Positions 16,795 to 25,006 are shown, counted from the stretch's first letter. The stretch is DNA of 64,000 nucleotides from Pseudomonas sp. RIT-PI-r (GCF_001297015.1 NZ_LIGE01000036.1:1-64000), one strand, 5' to 3'. Made by a program: numbers and translations. The notes: a model not told the origin generated them from the sequence alone.

Positions 16795-18209
16795 GGGCGT
16801 ACTCCAACGTGGCGGATGTCGGTGAGGCGGCCGCTGATCGCAGCAGCGGCGACCATCGCCGGGCTCATCAGATGGGTGCGTGCGCCAGCGCCCTGACGCC
16901 CCTCGAAATTACGGTTGGTGCTGGACGCGCAGCGGTCGCCGGGGGCCAGCACGTCGTCGTTCATCGCCAGACACATCGAACAGCCGGACTGACGCCATTC
17001 AAAACCGGCCTCGATAAAAATCCGCGCCAATCCTTCCGCTTCGGCTTGGGCGCGCACTTCGCTGGAACCGGGGACGATCATCGCCCGCACATGCTCGGCG
17101 ACTTGCTGCCCGCGCACGACACGGGCGGCATCGCGCAAGTCCTCGATCCGTGCGTTGGTGCAGGAACCGATAAAGGCATGGCTGATGACGATCTCGCTGA
17201 GCGGCATGCCGGCTTCGAGGCTCATGTAGTTGAGGGCGCGGCGCATGTCCTGACGCAGGATCGGGTCGTTGATCGCTTGCGGGTCGGGCACCCGAGCGCC
17301 AATCGGTGCAGCCTGATCCGGGCTGGTGCCCCAGGTGACCATCGGTTCCAGCAGATGGGCGTCGAGATGAATCTCGCGGTCGAACAAGGCGCCGGGATCG
17401 CTGCGCAGGTCGCACCATTGTTGCAGTCCGCGCTCCCACAAGTCGCCGGTGGGCGCGCGGGGTTTGCCTTTGAGATAGGCGAACACCTTGTCGTCCGGCG
17501 CCATGAACGCGCCACGCGCACCGGCCTCGACCGCCATGTTGCAGATGGTCATGCGCGCCTCGACGCTCAGGGCATCAATGGTCGAACCGCAGAACTCGAT
17601 GGCATAACCGGTGGCCCCGGACGCGCCAATCTGGCCGATCAGCGCCATGATCAGGTCTTTCGACGTCAGCCCCGCTGCCAACTCGCCGTCAACCGTCACG
17701 CGCATGCTTTTCAGACGTTTGTAGACCAGGGTCTGCGAGGCCAGCAGGTGTTCGATTTCCGAGGTGCCGATGCCGAAACCGAAAGCGCCGAGCGCGCCAT
17801 ACGTCGTGGTGTGGCTGTCGCCGGCAGCAATGACCATGCCCGGCAAAATAAAACCCTGCTCCGGCGCGATCACATGTTCGATGCCTTGGCGTTTGTCGAG
17901 GATATCCAGCAACTCGATACCGAAGTCCCGGCAATTCTCTGCCAGATACGACACCTGTCGCGCGCCACCGGCATCCGGCATCGCGGCCACCCGCAGCGGT
18001 GTGGTTGGATTGACGTGGTCAACCACCGCCAACGCTGTTTCCGGACGCCAGACACCCCGCCCGGCCTCGCGCAAACCGCTGAATGCCTGGGGACTGGTGT
18101 ATTCGTTGATCACCTGACGATCGATATAAAGCAGGACATGGCCCTGATCGTCGAGGCGGCACACCGTGTGCGAATCGATGTGTTTGTCATAGAGGGTTCT
18201 GGCGGTCAT
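16791..18209 (-). CDS. LeuC-type large subunit of an aconitase-family hydro-lyase
   Basis: This 472-residue [4Fe-4S] protein has the LeuC signatures GDSHTTTYGALGAFGFGIGTSEIEHLLASQTL, the cluster ligands in FIGSCTNARIEDL and GCSMCLAMNDDVL, and the RNFEGRQGAGARTHLMSPAMVAAAAI tail. The ATG at 18209 gives the usual MTARTLYDKH start; a GTG four codons upstream is also possible. It heads a two-gene unit with the small subunit. The catalytic motifs are intact, so the enzyme should be active, but gene context (DmlR-like regulator, no leuB) points away from leucine synthesis. The substrate is inferred only. Confidence 0.82.
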   Translation of the reverse strand: MTARTLYDKHIDSHTVCRLDDQGHVLLYIDRQVINEYTSPQAFSGLREAGRGVWRPETALAVVDHVNPTTPLRVAAMPDAGGARQVSYLAENCRDFGIELLDILDKRQGIEHVIAPEQGFILPGMVIAAGDSHTTTYGALGAFGFGIGTSEIEHLLASQTLVYKRLKSMRVTVDGELAAGLTSKDLIMALIGQIGASGATGYAIEFCGSTIDALSVEARMTICNMAVEAGARGAFMAPDDKVFAYLKGKPRAPTGDLWERGLQQWCDLRSDPGALFDREIHLDAHLLEPMVTWGTSPDQAAPIGARVPDPQAINDPILRQDMRRALNYMSLEAGMPLSEIVISHAFIGSCTNARIEDLRDAARVVRGQQVAEHVRAMIVPGSSEVRAQAEAEGLARIFIEAGFEWRQSGCSMCLAMNDDVLAPGDRCASSTNRNFEGRQGAGARTHLMSPAMVAAAAISGRLTDIRHVGVRP

Positions 18210-18347
18210 CAAGGTGCTCACTCAGGCATTCATCGTGAGCTCCATGATAGGGAGCGCCGGCGGGCCATCAATTGCCTGACAGTGATGGCGTCATGCATGA
18301 ATCGTGTTCGATCCGATGATCACTCGCCCCTGCAGGAGCTGCGGCAC

Positions 18348-18391
18348 GCTGCGATCTTTTGATCCGGTTTTTCAGATCAAAAGATCGCAGC
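18348..18391. repeat. Perfect 17-bp inverted repeat (REP class with GATCGCAGC)
   Basis: GCTGCGATCTTTTGATC (18348-18364) and its exact complement (18375-18391) are separated by 10 bases. It belongs with the 'GGAGCTGC..GATCGCAGC' repeat type also seen at 48127-48203. It lies in the 398-bp gap between leuC-like and fpvG, which otherwise holds only the fpvG promoter. Confidence 0.8.
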
Positions 18392-18490
18392 CTCGTTTCA
18401 CTCGTCAGCGCTTGCAGTGGGACGTGTGGTGATCGGGGAATTGCGAAACATTTGCTTTCATATCCCCTTTCGGGATTTGCAGCGCTCATT

Positions 18491-18519
18491 CGTCTTATAT
18501 AGATGCAGGCCGTTCGCGT
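18491..18519 (+). promoter_or_regulatory. Candidate ECF-type promoter of fpvGHJKCDEF
   Basis: No exact PvdS box is found upstream of fpvG. The nearest match is TATAT (18496-18500)-N16-CGT (18517-18519), with one mismatch to TAAAT-N16-CGT. An overlapping CGTCTTATATAG at 18491-18502 resembles the -10 region used by iron-starvation ECF sigma factors. Which, if either, is used cannot be decided from sequence. Confidence 0.3.
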
Positions 18520-18607
18520 AGGCAAAAGCCACGAGCGGCTTTTCGGGGATCCCGTGCTGCGAAGCCCGTAGCCACGCGCCCTTTCACCGAATACAAGACG
18601 CGCAATC

Positions 18608-19810
18608 ATGTCGAAGAAATCCCGCTCCAAACTGTGGTTCCTCGTTCATAGCTGGCTGGCGTTACCGATCTGGTTTTTCGTGCTGATCGTCTGTGTCACC
18701 GGCACATTGGCGGTGGTCAGTCAGGAAATCGTCTGGCTGGCCAACCCGCAGATGCGCGCCAGCCAGCCGTCGGACGATGCTCCCCGTCTCGGTTATGAAC
18801 AGATCATCACAGCGATCAAGACCGCTGAACCGCAGGCACTGGTACAACGCATCAGCCGCCCCGACGAATCGCATTTCGCGCTGGATGTCACCCTCAGCTA
18901 TCCCGACGGGCGCTCGCTGGTCACCTACGTCAACCCGTACACGGGCGTGATCCAGGGCACGGCGCCGGAATTCAATTTCCAGGCCTTTACCCGTGCCTTG
19001 CATGGCTGGTGGCTGGTGCCGTTCACCAATGGTTACAGCTGGGGCTGGTATCTGGTGTCAGCGCTGAGCTTGCCGCTGCTGGCGTCGTTGATCACCGGTC
19101 TGGTGGTGTACAAGCGTTTCTGGAAAGGTTTTTTCAGTCCGACCCTGCGCATTCGCCACGGTGCGCGAATTTTCTGGGGGGACTTCCATCGTCTGAGCGG
19201 CATCTGGTCAATCTGGTTCATTGCGGTCATCTCCGTCACCAGCACCTGGTTCCTGATTGAAGCGGTGCTGTCCGATAACCACATATCGATTTCCAGCGAG
19301 GCGATCATTCCGGCCATGTCGCGCGACAGCGTGCCGTTGACCGCCGATGGCCTGCCACCGGCCCGGCTCAGTCTTGATCGCGCGATCGAAATCGCCCAGC
19401 AAAAGATTCCCGGGCTCGAGGCCAGCGTCATCAACATGCCTTTCAATGCCTACAGTCACCTCGATATTCGTGGCCGTGGCTGGTATCCACTGATGTTCCA
19501 GAGCGCGACGCTCAACCCGTTCAACGGCGAGCTGGCATCCTCCCGCGTGCTGTCGGATCGCACGTCACTGGAGTTCGTCACCGAATCCATGCGCCCGCTA
19601 CATACCGGTGACTTCGGTGGTCTGTGGATCAAGCTGATCTGGTTCTTCTTCGGCCTGTTGCTGAGCATGATGGTGCTCAGCGGTTTGTTGATCTGGACCA
19701 AGCGCACCGCGCTGGCGACCGCCAACGCCCTTAAACGCGAAAGCAAGAAAGCCCGCACCGCCGCCGTGCAGCCCGCGACCACCCGCGAGACTTCGGAGGC
19801 CAGCCTGTGA
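18608..19810 (+). CDS. fpvG: FpvG, PepSY-type inner-membrane reductase of ferripyoverdine
   Basis: The 400-residue PepSY-associated membrane protein has four predicted helices (about 10-35, 145-170, 200-222 and 345-368) and two large periplasmic loops. Histidines lie in or beside the helices (FLVHSWLALP, ALHGWWLVP, FHRLSGIWS, RPLHTGDFGG), as expected for heme- or electron-carrying PepSY reductases. In P. aeruginosa FpvG (PA2403) reduces pyoverdine-bound Fe(III) so that iron is released in the periplasm. The order of eight genes starting here matches PA2403-PA2410. The next gene starts in a GTGA overlap with this stop. Confidence 0.9.
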   Translation: MSKKSRSKLWFLVHSWLALPIWFFVLIVCVTGTLAVVSQEIVWLANPQMRASQPSDDAPRLGYEQIITAIKTAEPQALVQRISRPDESHFALDVTLSYPDGRSLVTYVNPYTGVIQGTAPEFNFQAFTRALHGWWLVPFTNGYSWGWYLVSALSLPLLASLITGLVVYKRFWKGFFSPTLRIRHGARIFWGDFHRLSGIWSIWFIAVISVTSTWFLIEAVLSDNHISISSEAIIPAMSRDSVPLTADGLPPARLSLDRAIEIAQQKIPGLEASVINMPFNAYSHLDIRGRGWYPLMFQSATLNPFNGELASSRVLSDRTSLEFVTESMRPLHTGDFGGLWIKLIWFFFGLLLSMMVLSGLLIWTKRTALATANALKRESKKARTAAVQPATTRETSEASL

Positions 19811-20346
19811 GCCAGACGACGAGCATTGCCCAACCTTCACGCCTGAGCCGCTTCTGGCATAAATGGCGCTTCCATATCAATGTACTGCTGCTGCTGATTC
19901 CGCTGGGTTTCATGCCGAAATACTTTGCCGATGTGGCGTTGTTCCGTGGCGACAGCGGCCTTGGCGAGCGCGAGATCGGTGACGTCCAGGTCGGCCCTTG
20001 GAGCCTGCGCCTTGCCGAGTTGCGCAACGACGCGCCGCTCAATGGTCCCGCCGGTTACTCGAAGGACTTCAACGCTGCGTTGTGTGACGCCTGTATCGAA
20101 CAGGTCAAGGCCACTTACCTGCGCATCGGCAAACCCCGCAGCCTGCGCGCCGCCGGGGTGATCTTCTTCGGCACACCGTACCGCATGGGCACGCAATTGC
20201 TGATCCCGGAAAAGACCAAACCCGACGCCGAACTGTGGATCACCATGGAAGGCTGGGACGGCAGCATGCACCAAGCCTCTATTCCCCTGAGCCAGGCCTC
20301 TCCCGCCACGATTGCATGGCTGACCAAACAAGGAGCCAAACCATGA
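19807..20346 (+). CDS. fpvH: FpvH, membrane-anchored partner of FpvG
   Basis: This 179-residue protein has one N-terminal membrane anchor (about residues 24-40) and a periplasmic domain. It contains a CxxC pair, Cys93 and Cys96, in ALCDACIEQ, which could bind a metal or undergo thiol exchange. It starts with GTG overlapping the fpvG stop and ends in an ATGA overlap with fpvJ. The P. aeruginosa counterpart is needed for efficient iron release from pyoverdine along with FpvG, J and K; its own activity is not known. Confidence 0.85.
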   Translation: MSQTTSIAQPSRLSRFWHKWRFHINVLLLLIPLGFMPKYFADVALFRGDSGLGEREIGDVQVGPWSLRLAELRNDAPLNGPAGYSKDFNAALCDACIEQVKATYLRIGKPRSLRAAGVIFFGTPYRMGTQLLIPEKTKPDAELWITMEGWDGSMHQASIPLSQASPATIAWLTKQGAKP

Positions 20347-20684
20347 GCCACGCTCGCCGCCCTTCCCGTCTGCGCCTGAGCGCCGCGCTGCTGGTGCTGA
20401 GCGCCGGCTTCAGTGCCAGCGCCCTCGCCCACAACCCGATGTGCGAATGCAAGGCCATCGATGCCGAACAGATCAAATGCACCGGTGGTTTCTCCGACGG
20501 CAGCGGCGCACCGGGGGTGACCCTCGATGTGATCGGCTACGACGAAACCATTCTGGTGCCGGGCAAGCTCGGTGCCGACTCGACACTGACATTCAAGAAG
20601 CCTGGCGCCGAGTTTTATGTGCTGTTCGACGCAGGTCCAGGCCATGTGGTCGAAATCGACCAAGCGGATATCGAGGCCCCATGA
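20343..20684 (+). CDS. fpvJ: FpvJ, small periplasmic protein with His/Cys-rich mature N-terminus
   Basis: The 113-residue protein has a clear signal peptide (cleavage expected after ALA, residue 29). The predicted mature chain begins HNPMCECK, so His30 would be the N-terminal residue with Cys34 and Cys36 just after, and Cys46 follows; together these look like a metal site. The rest (DVIGYDETILVPGKLGADSTLTF, EFYVLFDAGPGHVVEID) looks like a small beta-sandwich. It is translationally coupled to fpvH and fpvK. A role in handling iron released by FpvG is inferred. Confidence 0.83.
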   Translation: MSHARRPSRLRLSAALLVLSAGFSASALAHNPMCECKAIDAEQIKCTGGFSDGSGAPGVTLDVIGYDETILVPGKLGADSTLTFKKPGAEFYVLFDAGPGHVVEIDQADIEAP

Positions 20685-21256
20685 GTACACCAACCAGCCA
20701 AGTTGTGCGCCCGGCGGGTGCCGGCCATGAAACCCTCAATGTGCTGCTGTTGTGTCTGTTGATTCTGGCGATTGCCGGCTCGGTCGTCGCATGGCGCGGG
20801 GTTTCCCATGAGCCGGAGCCGGTCGCGACAAATCAACTCGACGCACGCCGCGACCTCAGTGCTTCGGAGCAAGGCATCTACGCCGACCTGCGGGTGACCC
20901 TCGACGAAATCCGCTTGCTGCGCGAAGAACAGCAAGCCCTGCCGACGCCGCAGAACCTCGCGGACGAAGGGTTTGCGCCGTTTGCTCAGGACGCCAGCTC
21001 GGTCAGCCGCGGCGGTCATGCCTGGCAGTTGTTGGCGGACGCCGCGTATTTCGGCCAAAGCCAGACTCCTGCCGTCGCGGGTTCGTTCGTGATGCTGCTC
21101 AGTGCCGACGACAAGGCGGCGCCGGACATCTGGCTCAACCGTGATGCAGCCGTTCAAGCCCCCGCACAACTCACCGCCGACGCTCTGTCCGCTGCCGGCT
21201 GGAAACAGATCGTCGCGCAATACGATGCCGGGGTTACCCGCGAACATCGCCATTGA
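20681..21256 (+). CDS. fpvK: FpvK, single-span membrane protein of the ferripyoverdine system
   Basis: The 191-residue product has one predicted membrane helix (about residues 17-40) and a periplasmic part with a helical, possibly coiled segment (LSASEQGIYADLRVTLDEIRLLREEQQALP). No catalytic motif is seen. The end ends in REHRH, a His-containing tail. Its position between fpvJ and fpvC, coupled by ATGA to fpvJ, identifies it as FpvK (PA2406 counterpart). It probably helps assemble FpvG, H and J at the membrane; this is inferred. Confidence 0.82.
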   Translation: MSTPTSQVVRPAGAGHETLNVLLLCLLILAIAGSVVAWRGVSHEPEPVATNQLDARRDLSASEQGIYADLRVTLDEIRLLREEQQALPTPQNLADEGFAPFAQDASSVSRGGHAWQLLADAAYFGQSQTPAVAGSFVMLLSADDKAAPDIWLNRDAAVQAPAQLTADALSAAGWKQIVAQYDAGVTREHRH

Positions 21257-21291
21257 TTCCTCGCCCCTATCCGAGAGAAGACCGCTTGCCC

Positions 21292-22221
21292 ATGTCTATT
21301 TCATCGCCGCGCCGCCCTTTGTTACGCCTGTTTCTGGTCGGCCTCTGCGCCTGCCTGCTGAGCCCGCTGGCCAGTGCCGATAGCGCCAAACGCCTGCGTA
21401 TCGGCATTACCCTGCACCCCTATTACAGCTATGTGGCAAACATCGTCGGCGACAAGGCCGAGGTGGTGCCGCTGATTCCTGCCGGTTTCAACCCGCACGC
21501 CTACGAGCCGCGCGCCGAGGACATCAAACGCATCAGCGGGCTGGATGTGATCGTGCTCAACGGTGTCGGCCATGACGATTTCGCCGACCGCATGATTGCC
21601 GCCAGCGAAACACCGAACATCAAAACCATCGAAGCCAATGAAAACGTGCCGCTGCTGGCCGCCACCGGGGTTGCCGCACGCGGCGCCGGCAAAGTGGTCA
21701 ACCCGCACACGTTCCTGTCGATCAGCGCCTCCATCGCGCAGGTCAACAACATTGCCCGCGAACTGGGCAAGCTTGATCCGGACAACGCCAAGACCTATAT
21801 CCAGAACGCCCGCGCCTACGGCAAACGCCTGCGACAGATGCGTGCCGACGCCCTGGCCAAACTGACTCAGGCACCGAACGCCGAACTGCGCGTGGCCACG
21901 GTTCACGCGGCCTATGACTATCTGTTGCGCGAATTCGGTCTGGAAGTGACGGCGGTGGTCGAGCCGGCGCACGGTATCGAGCCAAGCCCGAGCCAGTTGA
22001 AAAAGACTATCGATCAACTGCGCGAACTGGATGTGAAAGTGATTTTCTCGGAGATGGACTTCCCGTCCACCTACGTCGAAACCATCCAGCGTGAGTCCGG
22101 CGTGAAGCTGTACCCGCTGTCACACATTTCCTATGGTGAATACACCGCCGACAAATACGAAAAGGAAATGACCGGCAACCTCAATACCGTGGTGCGGGCG
22201 ATTCAGGAGTCGGGCGCATGA
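21292..22221 (+). CDS. fpvC: FpvC, periplasmic metal/pyoverdine-binding protein of ABC importer
   Basis: This 309-residue cluster A-I (ZnuA/PsaA-like) solute-binding protein has a signal peptide ending in PLASA and a ZnuA-like core: GITLHPYYSYVANIVGDKAEVVPLIPAGFNPHAYEPRAEDIKRI, NPHTFLSISASIAQVNNIA, HAAYDYLLREFGLEVTAVVEP and FSEMDFPSTYVETIQ. The conserved His residues of the metal site are present. In P. aeruginosa FpvC binds ferripyoverdine or the released iron. The ATG at 21292 yields a normal signal peptide; a TTG at 21253 would precede it by 13 residues. It ends in an ATGA overlap with the next frame. Confidence 0.87.
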   Translation: MSISSPRRPLLRLFLVGLCACLLSPLASADSAKRLRIGITLHPYYSYVANIVGDKAEVVPLIPAGFNPHAYEPRAEDIKRISGLDVIVLNGVGHDDFADRMIAASETPNIKTIEANENVPLLAATGVAARGAGKVVNPHTFLSISASIAQVNNIARELGKLDPDNAKTYIQNARAYGKRLRQMRADALAKLTQAPNAELRVATVHAAYDYLLREFGLEVTAVVEPAHGIEPSPSQLKKTIDQLRELDVKVIFSEMDFPSTYVETIQRESGVKLYPLSHISYGEYTADKYEKEMTGNLNTVVRAIQESGA

Positions 22222-23072
22222 CCTCCAAAGAAACGATTTCGAACGAACTCGAATCCCCTGTGGGAACGAGCTTGCTCGCGAAGGCGCCAGATCAGCCAAC
22301 ATCTGTATTGAATGACACAGCGCATTCGCGAGCAGGTCGAATCGTCGCACCGTCGCTCCCACAAGGACCGACTTTGGACTTTGCGGAGGTTTGTCTGACG
22401 CTCGGGCGCACGACGATTCTCGACAACGTCACCTTCCAGGTGCAGCCCGGCAGCGTGCATGCGCTGGTCGGCCCGAACGGTGGCGGCAAGAGCTCGCTGA
22501 TCAAGACGCTGCTGGGGCAGATGCCGCATCAGGGCCAGCTCAGCCTGCAATGGCCCGGCGCCCCGGGCACCATCGGATATGTGCCGCAGGCGCTGGAGTT
22601 CGATCGTGGTTTACCGATGACCGTCGACGATTTCATGGCCGCGATGTGCCAGCGTCGCCCGGCGTTTCTCGGTTTGAGCAAACACTACGCCGGCGCCATT
22701 GGTGAAGCGCTGGAGCGGGTCGGCATGCAGGACAAACGCAAGCGGCGCATGGGTGCGCTGTCCGGCGGGGAACGGCAACGGGTGCTGCTGGCGCAAGGGC
22801 TGATTCCGGCGCCGCAACTGCTGGTGCTGGATGAGCCGATGTCGGCCCTCGACGAAGCCGGGATTCAAGTTTTTGAACGGCTGCTCAATGACTGGCGCGC
22901 AGCGGGCATCACCGTGCTGTGGATCGAACACGATCTGGAAGCGGTCGGGCGTCTGGCCAATCACGTCACCGGCCTCAACCGCCGCGTCCTGTTCGACGCC
23001 GCGCCGCAACAGGCGCTGACCCCGGAACGTCTGTTGAGCCTGTTTTCGACCCATCCACGGAGCGCTGCCTGA
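22218..23072 (+). CDS. fpvD: FpvD, ATPase of the ABC importer; N-terminal frame runs through a REPIN
   Basis: The ABC ATPase has Walker A GPNGGGKSS, signature LSGGERQ, Walker B LLVLDEPMSALDEAG and the switch His in LWIEHDLEAVG. The open frame from the ATG at 22218, which overlaps the fpvC stop, gives 284 residues, but the first 52 (SPVGTSLLAKAPDQPTS and on) are translated REPIN sequence with no counterpart in ABC ATPases. The conserved domain starts at LDFAEVCLTLGRT, where a TTG at 22374 preceded by AAGGAC could be the real start, giving 232 residues. Function is clear; the start is not. Confidence 0.85.
   Translation: MTSKETISNELESPVGTSLLAKAPDQPTSVLNDTAHSRAGRIVAPSLPQGPTLDFAEVCLTLGRTTILDNVTFQVQPGSVHALVGPNGGGKSSLIKTLLGQMPHQGQLSLQWPGAPGTIGYVPQALEFDRGLPMTVDDFMAAMCQRRPAFLGLSKHYAGAIGEALERVGMQDKRKRRMGALSGGERQRVLLAQGLIPAPQLLVLDEPMSALDEAGIQVFERLLNDWRAAGITVLWIEHDLEAVGRLANHVTGLNRRVLFDAAPQQALTPERLLSLFSTHPRSAA
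22256..22367. repeat. REPIN inside the 5' end of the fpvD frame
   Basis: A REP core with TGTGGGAACGAGCTTGCTCGCGA in two pieces on one side and CGCGAGCAGG...GTCGCTCCCACA on the other, in inverted orientation, spans 112 bp. It differs from the 'GGAGTGAGCC' class found elsewhere in the window. It keeps the reading frame open between the ATG at 22218 and the conserved ATPase domain. Confidence 0.83.
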
Positions 23073-23971
23073 TGAGTTACGAAGCCTTTCGTTTGATGGT
23101 GCAAGGCTGGGCCTCATCCGGTTACCTGCCGGAAGCGCTGGCCTACGGTTTTGTGGTCAATGCACTGCTCGCCGGTTTGTTGATCGGCCCGGTGCTGGGT
23201 GGTCTCGGTACGCTGGTGGTGGTCAAGCGCTTCGCGTTTTTCTCCGAAGCGGTCGGTCACGCCGCGCTGACCGGCGTGGCCATCGGCATTCTGCTCGGCG
23301 AACCCTACACCGGACCGTACGGCAGCCTGTTCGGTTATTGCCTGCTGTTCGGCATCCTGCTCAATTACCTGCGTAACCGTACCGGTCTGGCGCCGGACAC
23401 TTTGATCGGCGTATTCCTGTCGGTGTCGCTGGCACTCGGCGCGAGTCTGCTGCTGATCCTGGCGGGCAAGATCAATGTGCACATTCTCGAGAACGTGCTG
23501 TTCGGTTCGGTGCTGACGGTCAACGGCAACGATCTGGCGGTATTGGCCATCGTCGGTTCGCTGGTCATGGCCCTGGCCCTGCCGCTGTACAACCGCATCA
23601 TGCTCGCCAGTTTCAATCCGCAACTGGCGGCCGTGCGCGGCGTGGCGGTGAAAACCCTGGATTATCTGTTCGTGATTCTGGTGACGCTGATCACCGTGGC
23701 GGCGGTAAAAGTGATTGGTGCGATTCTGGTCGGCGCGCTGCTGGTGATTCCGGCTGCCGCCGCACGCTTGCTCAGTCAATCGCTCAAGGGCTTTTTCTGG
23801 TGTTCGGTGCTGATCGCCACCGTCAGCACCTTGTGCGGCATTCTCGCGCCCATCGTGTTCGACCTGCCGATCCCGTCCGGCGCCGCGATCATTCTGGTCG
23901 CTGGTATCGCTTTCGCCCTCGCCGCCATTGCGCGCGGGGTTGTCCCGAGTCTGAAAGGGAATCTTGGATAA
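23072..23971 (+). CDS. fpvE: FpvE, permease of the ABC importer (ZnuB family)
   Basis: The 299-residue permease of the ABC-3 (ZnuB/TroC) family has about eight helices. The family pattern is seen in LLAGLLIGPVLGGLGTLVVVKRFAFFSEAVGHAALTGVAIG, the ATPase-coupling segment with its conserved His. The start at 23072 overlaps the fpvD stop (TGATG) and matches the usual N-terminus before the first helix. It transports the substrate delivered by FpvC or FpvF across the inner membrane. Confidence 0.9.
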   Translation: MSYEAFRLMVQGWASSGYLPEALAYGFVVNALLAGLLIGPVLGGLGTLVVVKRFAFFSEAVGHAALTGVAIGILLGEPYTGPYGSLFGYCLLFGILLNYLRNRTGLAPDTLIGVFLSVSLALGASLLLILAGKINVHILENVLFGSVLTVNGNDLAVLAIVGSLVMALALPLYNRIMLASFNPQLAAVRGVAVKTLDYLFVILVTLITVAAVKVIGAILVGALLVIPAAAARLLSQSLKGFFWCSVLIATVSTLCGILAPIVFDLPIPSGAAIILVAGIAFALAAIARGVVPSLKGNLG

Positions 23972-24877
23972 ATGACTTTTTCACTGCGTAAGCTGACCTT
24001 GGTCATGGCCTTGTGCGGCGTGGTTTGCACCCCATTGATGGCCGCCGAAAACACTAAACAGTTGCGGGTGCTGGCCTCTTTGCCCATCACCTTTGGCTTG
24101 GCTGAGGTGCTACTCAAAGGCACTGATGTCAATCTCGAACGAGCGGCGCCAGCGAACCTGCCGGGCAGTCGTCAGAGCGCCTATTTCACGGGGCGTGGCG
24201 CCCCGGCACTGAGCAAACTGGCAACCGCGGCCGATGCCGTGATTGGCGTGCGCTCGTTGTGGCCGGATGATCAGCTGTACCCGATCGCCCGTCGCAGCAA
24301 TATCCGTATTGTCGAAGTCGATGCGGCACGCCCGGTCGACGGCGCCCTGCCCGGCATTGCCGTGCAACCGGATTTGAAAGTCGATGGCCTGAACAGCCAG
24401 CCATGGCTGGCGAGCAACAACATGGGGCGCATGGCCGATGTCATGGCGGCAGATCTGACGCGCCTGGCACCGAGTGCCAAGCCTGCGATCGAGGCGAATC
24501 TGGCAACGTTGAAGCAGCGTTTGTTGAAGCTCAGCGCCGACAGCGAGGCGCGATTAGCCAGCGCCGACAACCTCAGTGTGATGAGTCTCAGCGATCACTT
24601 CGGCTATCTGATCGGCAGCCTCAATCTGGAGCTGGTTGGCCAGGATCCACGGCCTGATGCGGAGTGGACACCCGAAGACCTGAAAAAACTGACGGCGACG
24701 CTCAAGGACAATGAAGTCGCGGTGGTGCTGCATCATCGACAGCCATCGGACGCAGTGAAAGCGGCGATTGCCGAATCGGGCAGTCATCTGGTGGTGCTGA
24801 GTACCGATGCGGCGGATCCGGTGGCGGAGCTGGAAGGCAATGTGGATTTGCTGTTGAAGGGTTTGAGCGGGGCTTAA
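23972..24877 (+). CDS. fpvF: FpvF, second periplasmic binding protein
   Basis: This 301-residue protein has a signal peptide (MTFSLRKLTLVMALCGVVCTPLMA) and the fold of cluster A-I binding proteins, but the N-terminal metal-ligand segment of FpvC (HPYYSYV) is replaced by PITFGLAEVLL, and GSRQSAYFTGRGAPALSKL replaces the NPHAYEP loop. It may therefore not bind free metal as FpvC does. In P. aeruginosa FpvC and FpvF were reported to act together on ferripyoverdine. The start codon directly follows the fpvE stop. A REPIN and terminator follow. Confidence 0.87.
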   Translation: MTFSLRKLTLVMALCGVVCTPLMAAENTKQLRVLASLPITFGLAEVLLKGTDVNLERAAPANLPGSRQSAYFTGRGAPALSKLATAADAVIGVRSLWPDDQLYPIARRSNIRIVEVDAARPVDGALPGIAVQPDLKVDGLNSQPWLASNNMGRMADVMAADLTRLAPSAKPAIEANLATLKQRLLKLSADSEARLASADNLSVMSLSDHFGYLIGSLNLELVGQDPRPDAEWTPEDLKKLTATLKDNEVAVVLHHRQPSDAVKAAIAESGSHLVVLSTDAADPVAELEGNVDLLLKGLSGA

Positions 24878-24903
24878 TTTCAGCTGAAACCGCGTTATCG
24901 TTC

Positions 24904-24975
24904 ATCGCGAGCAGGCTCACTCCTGCATTTGGAATGCGCTCCCCCTGTAGGAGTGAGCCTGCTCGCGAAGAGGCC
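24904..24975. repeat. REPIN downstream of fpvF
   Basis: Inverted copies of the ATCGCGAGCAGGCTCACTCC core surround a short spacer with ATTTGGAATGCGCTCC. It lies between the convergent fpvF and mbtH genes and may shield the 3' end of the fpv mRNA. Confidence 0.88.
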
Positions 24976-25006
24976 AGCCCGGACTACACAAATCCAAGGC
25001 AAGAAA

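Noticed and set aside
16809..18362. A 517-codon plus-strand frame opposite the leuC-like gene, and similar long frames opposite dsbD, pvdH, atuF and the two-component genes
   Set aside because: All lie antisense to genes with clear catalytic motifs and have the Arg/Gln/His-rich composition of antisense reading in GC-rich DNA.
20681..21256. FpvK as a periplasmic chaperone of a known family
   Set aside because: Apart from one membrane helix and a helical stretch there is no recognisable motif; only its position identifies it.
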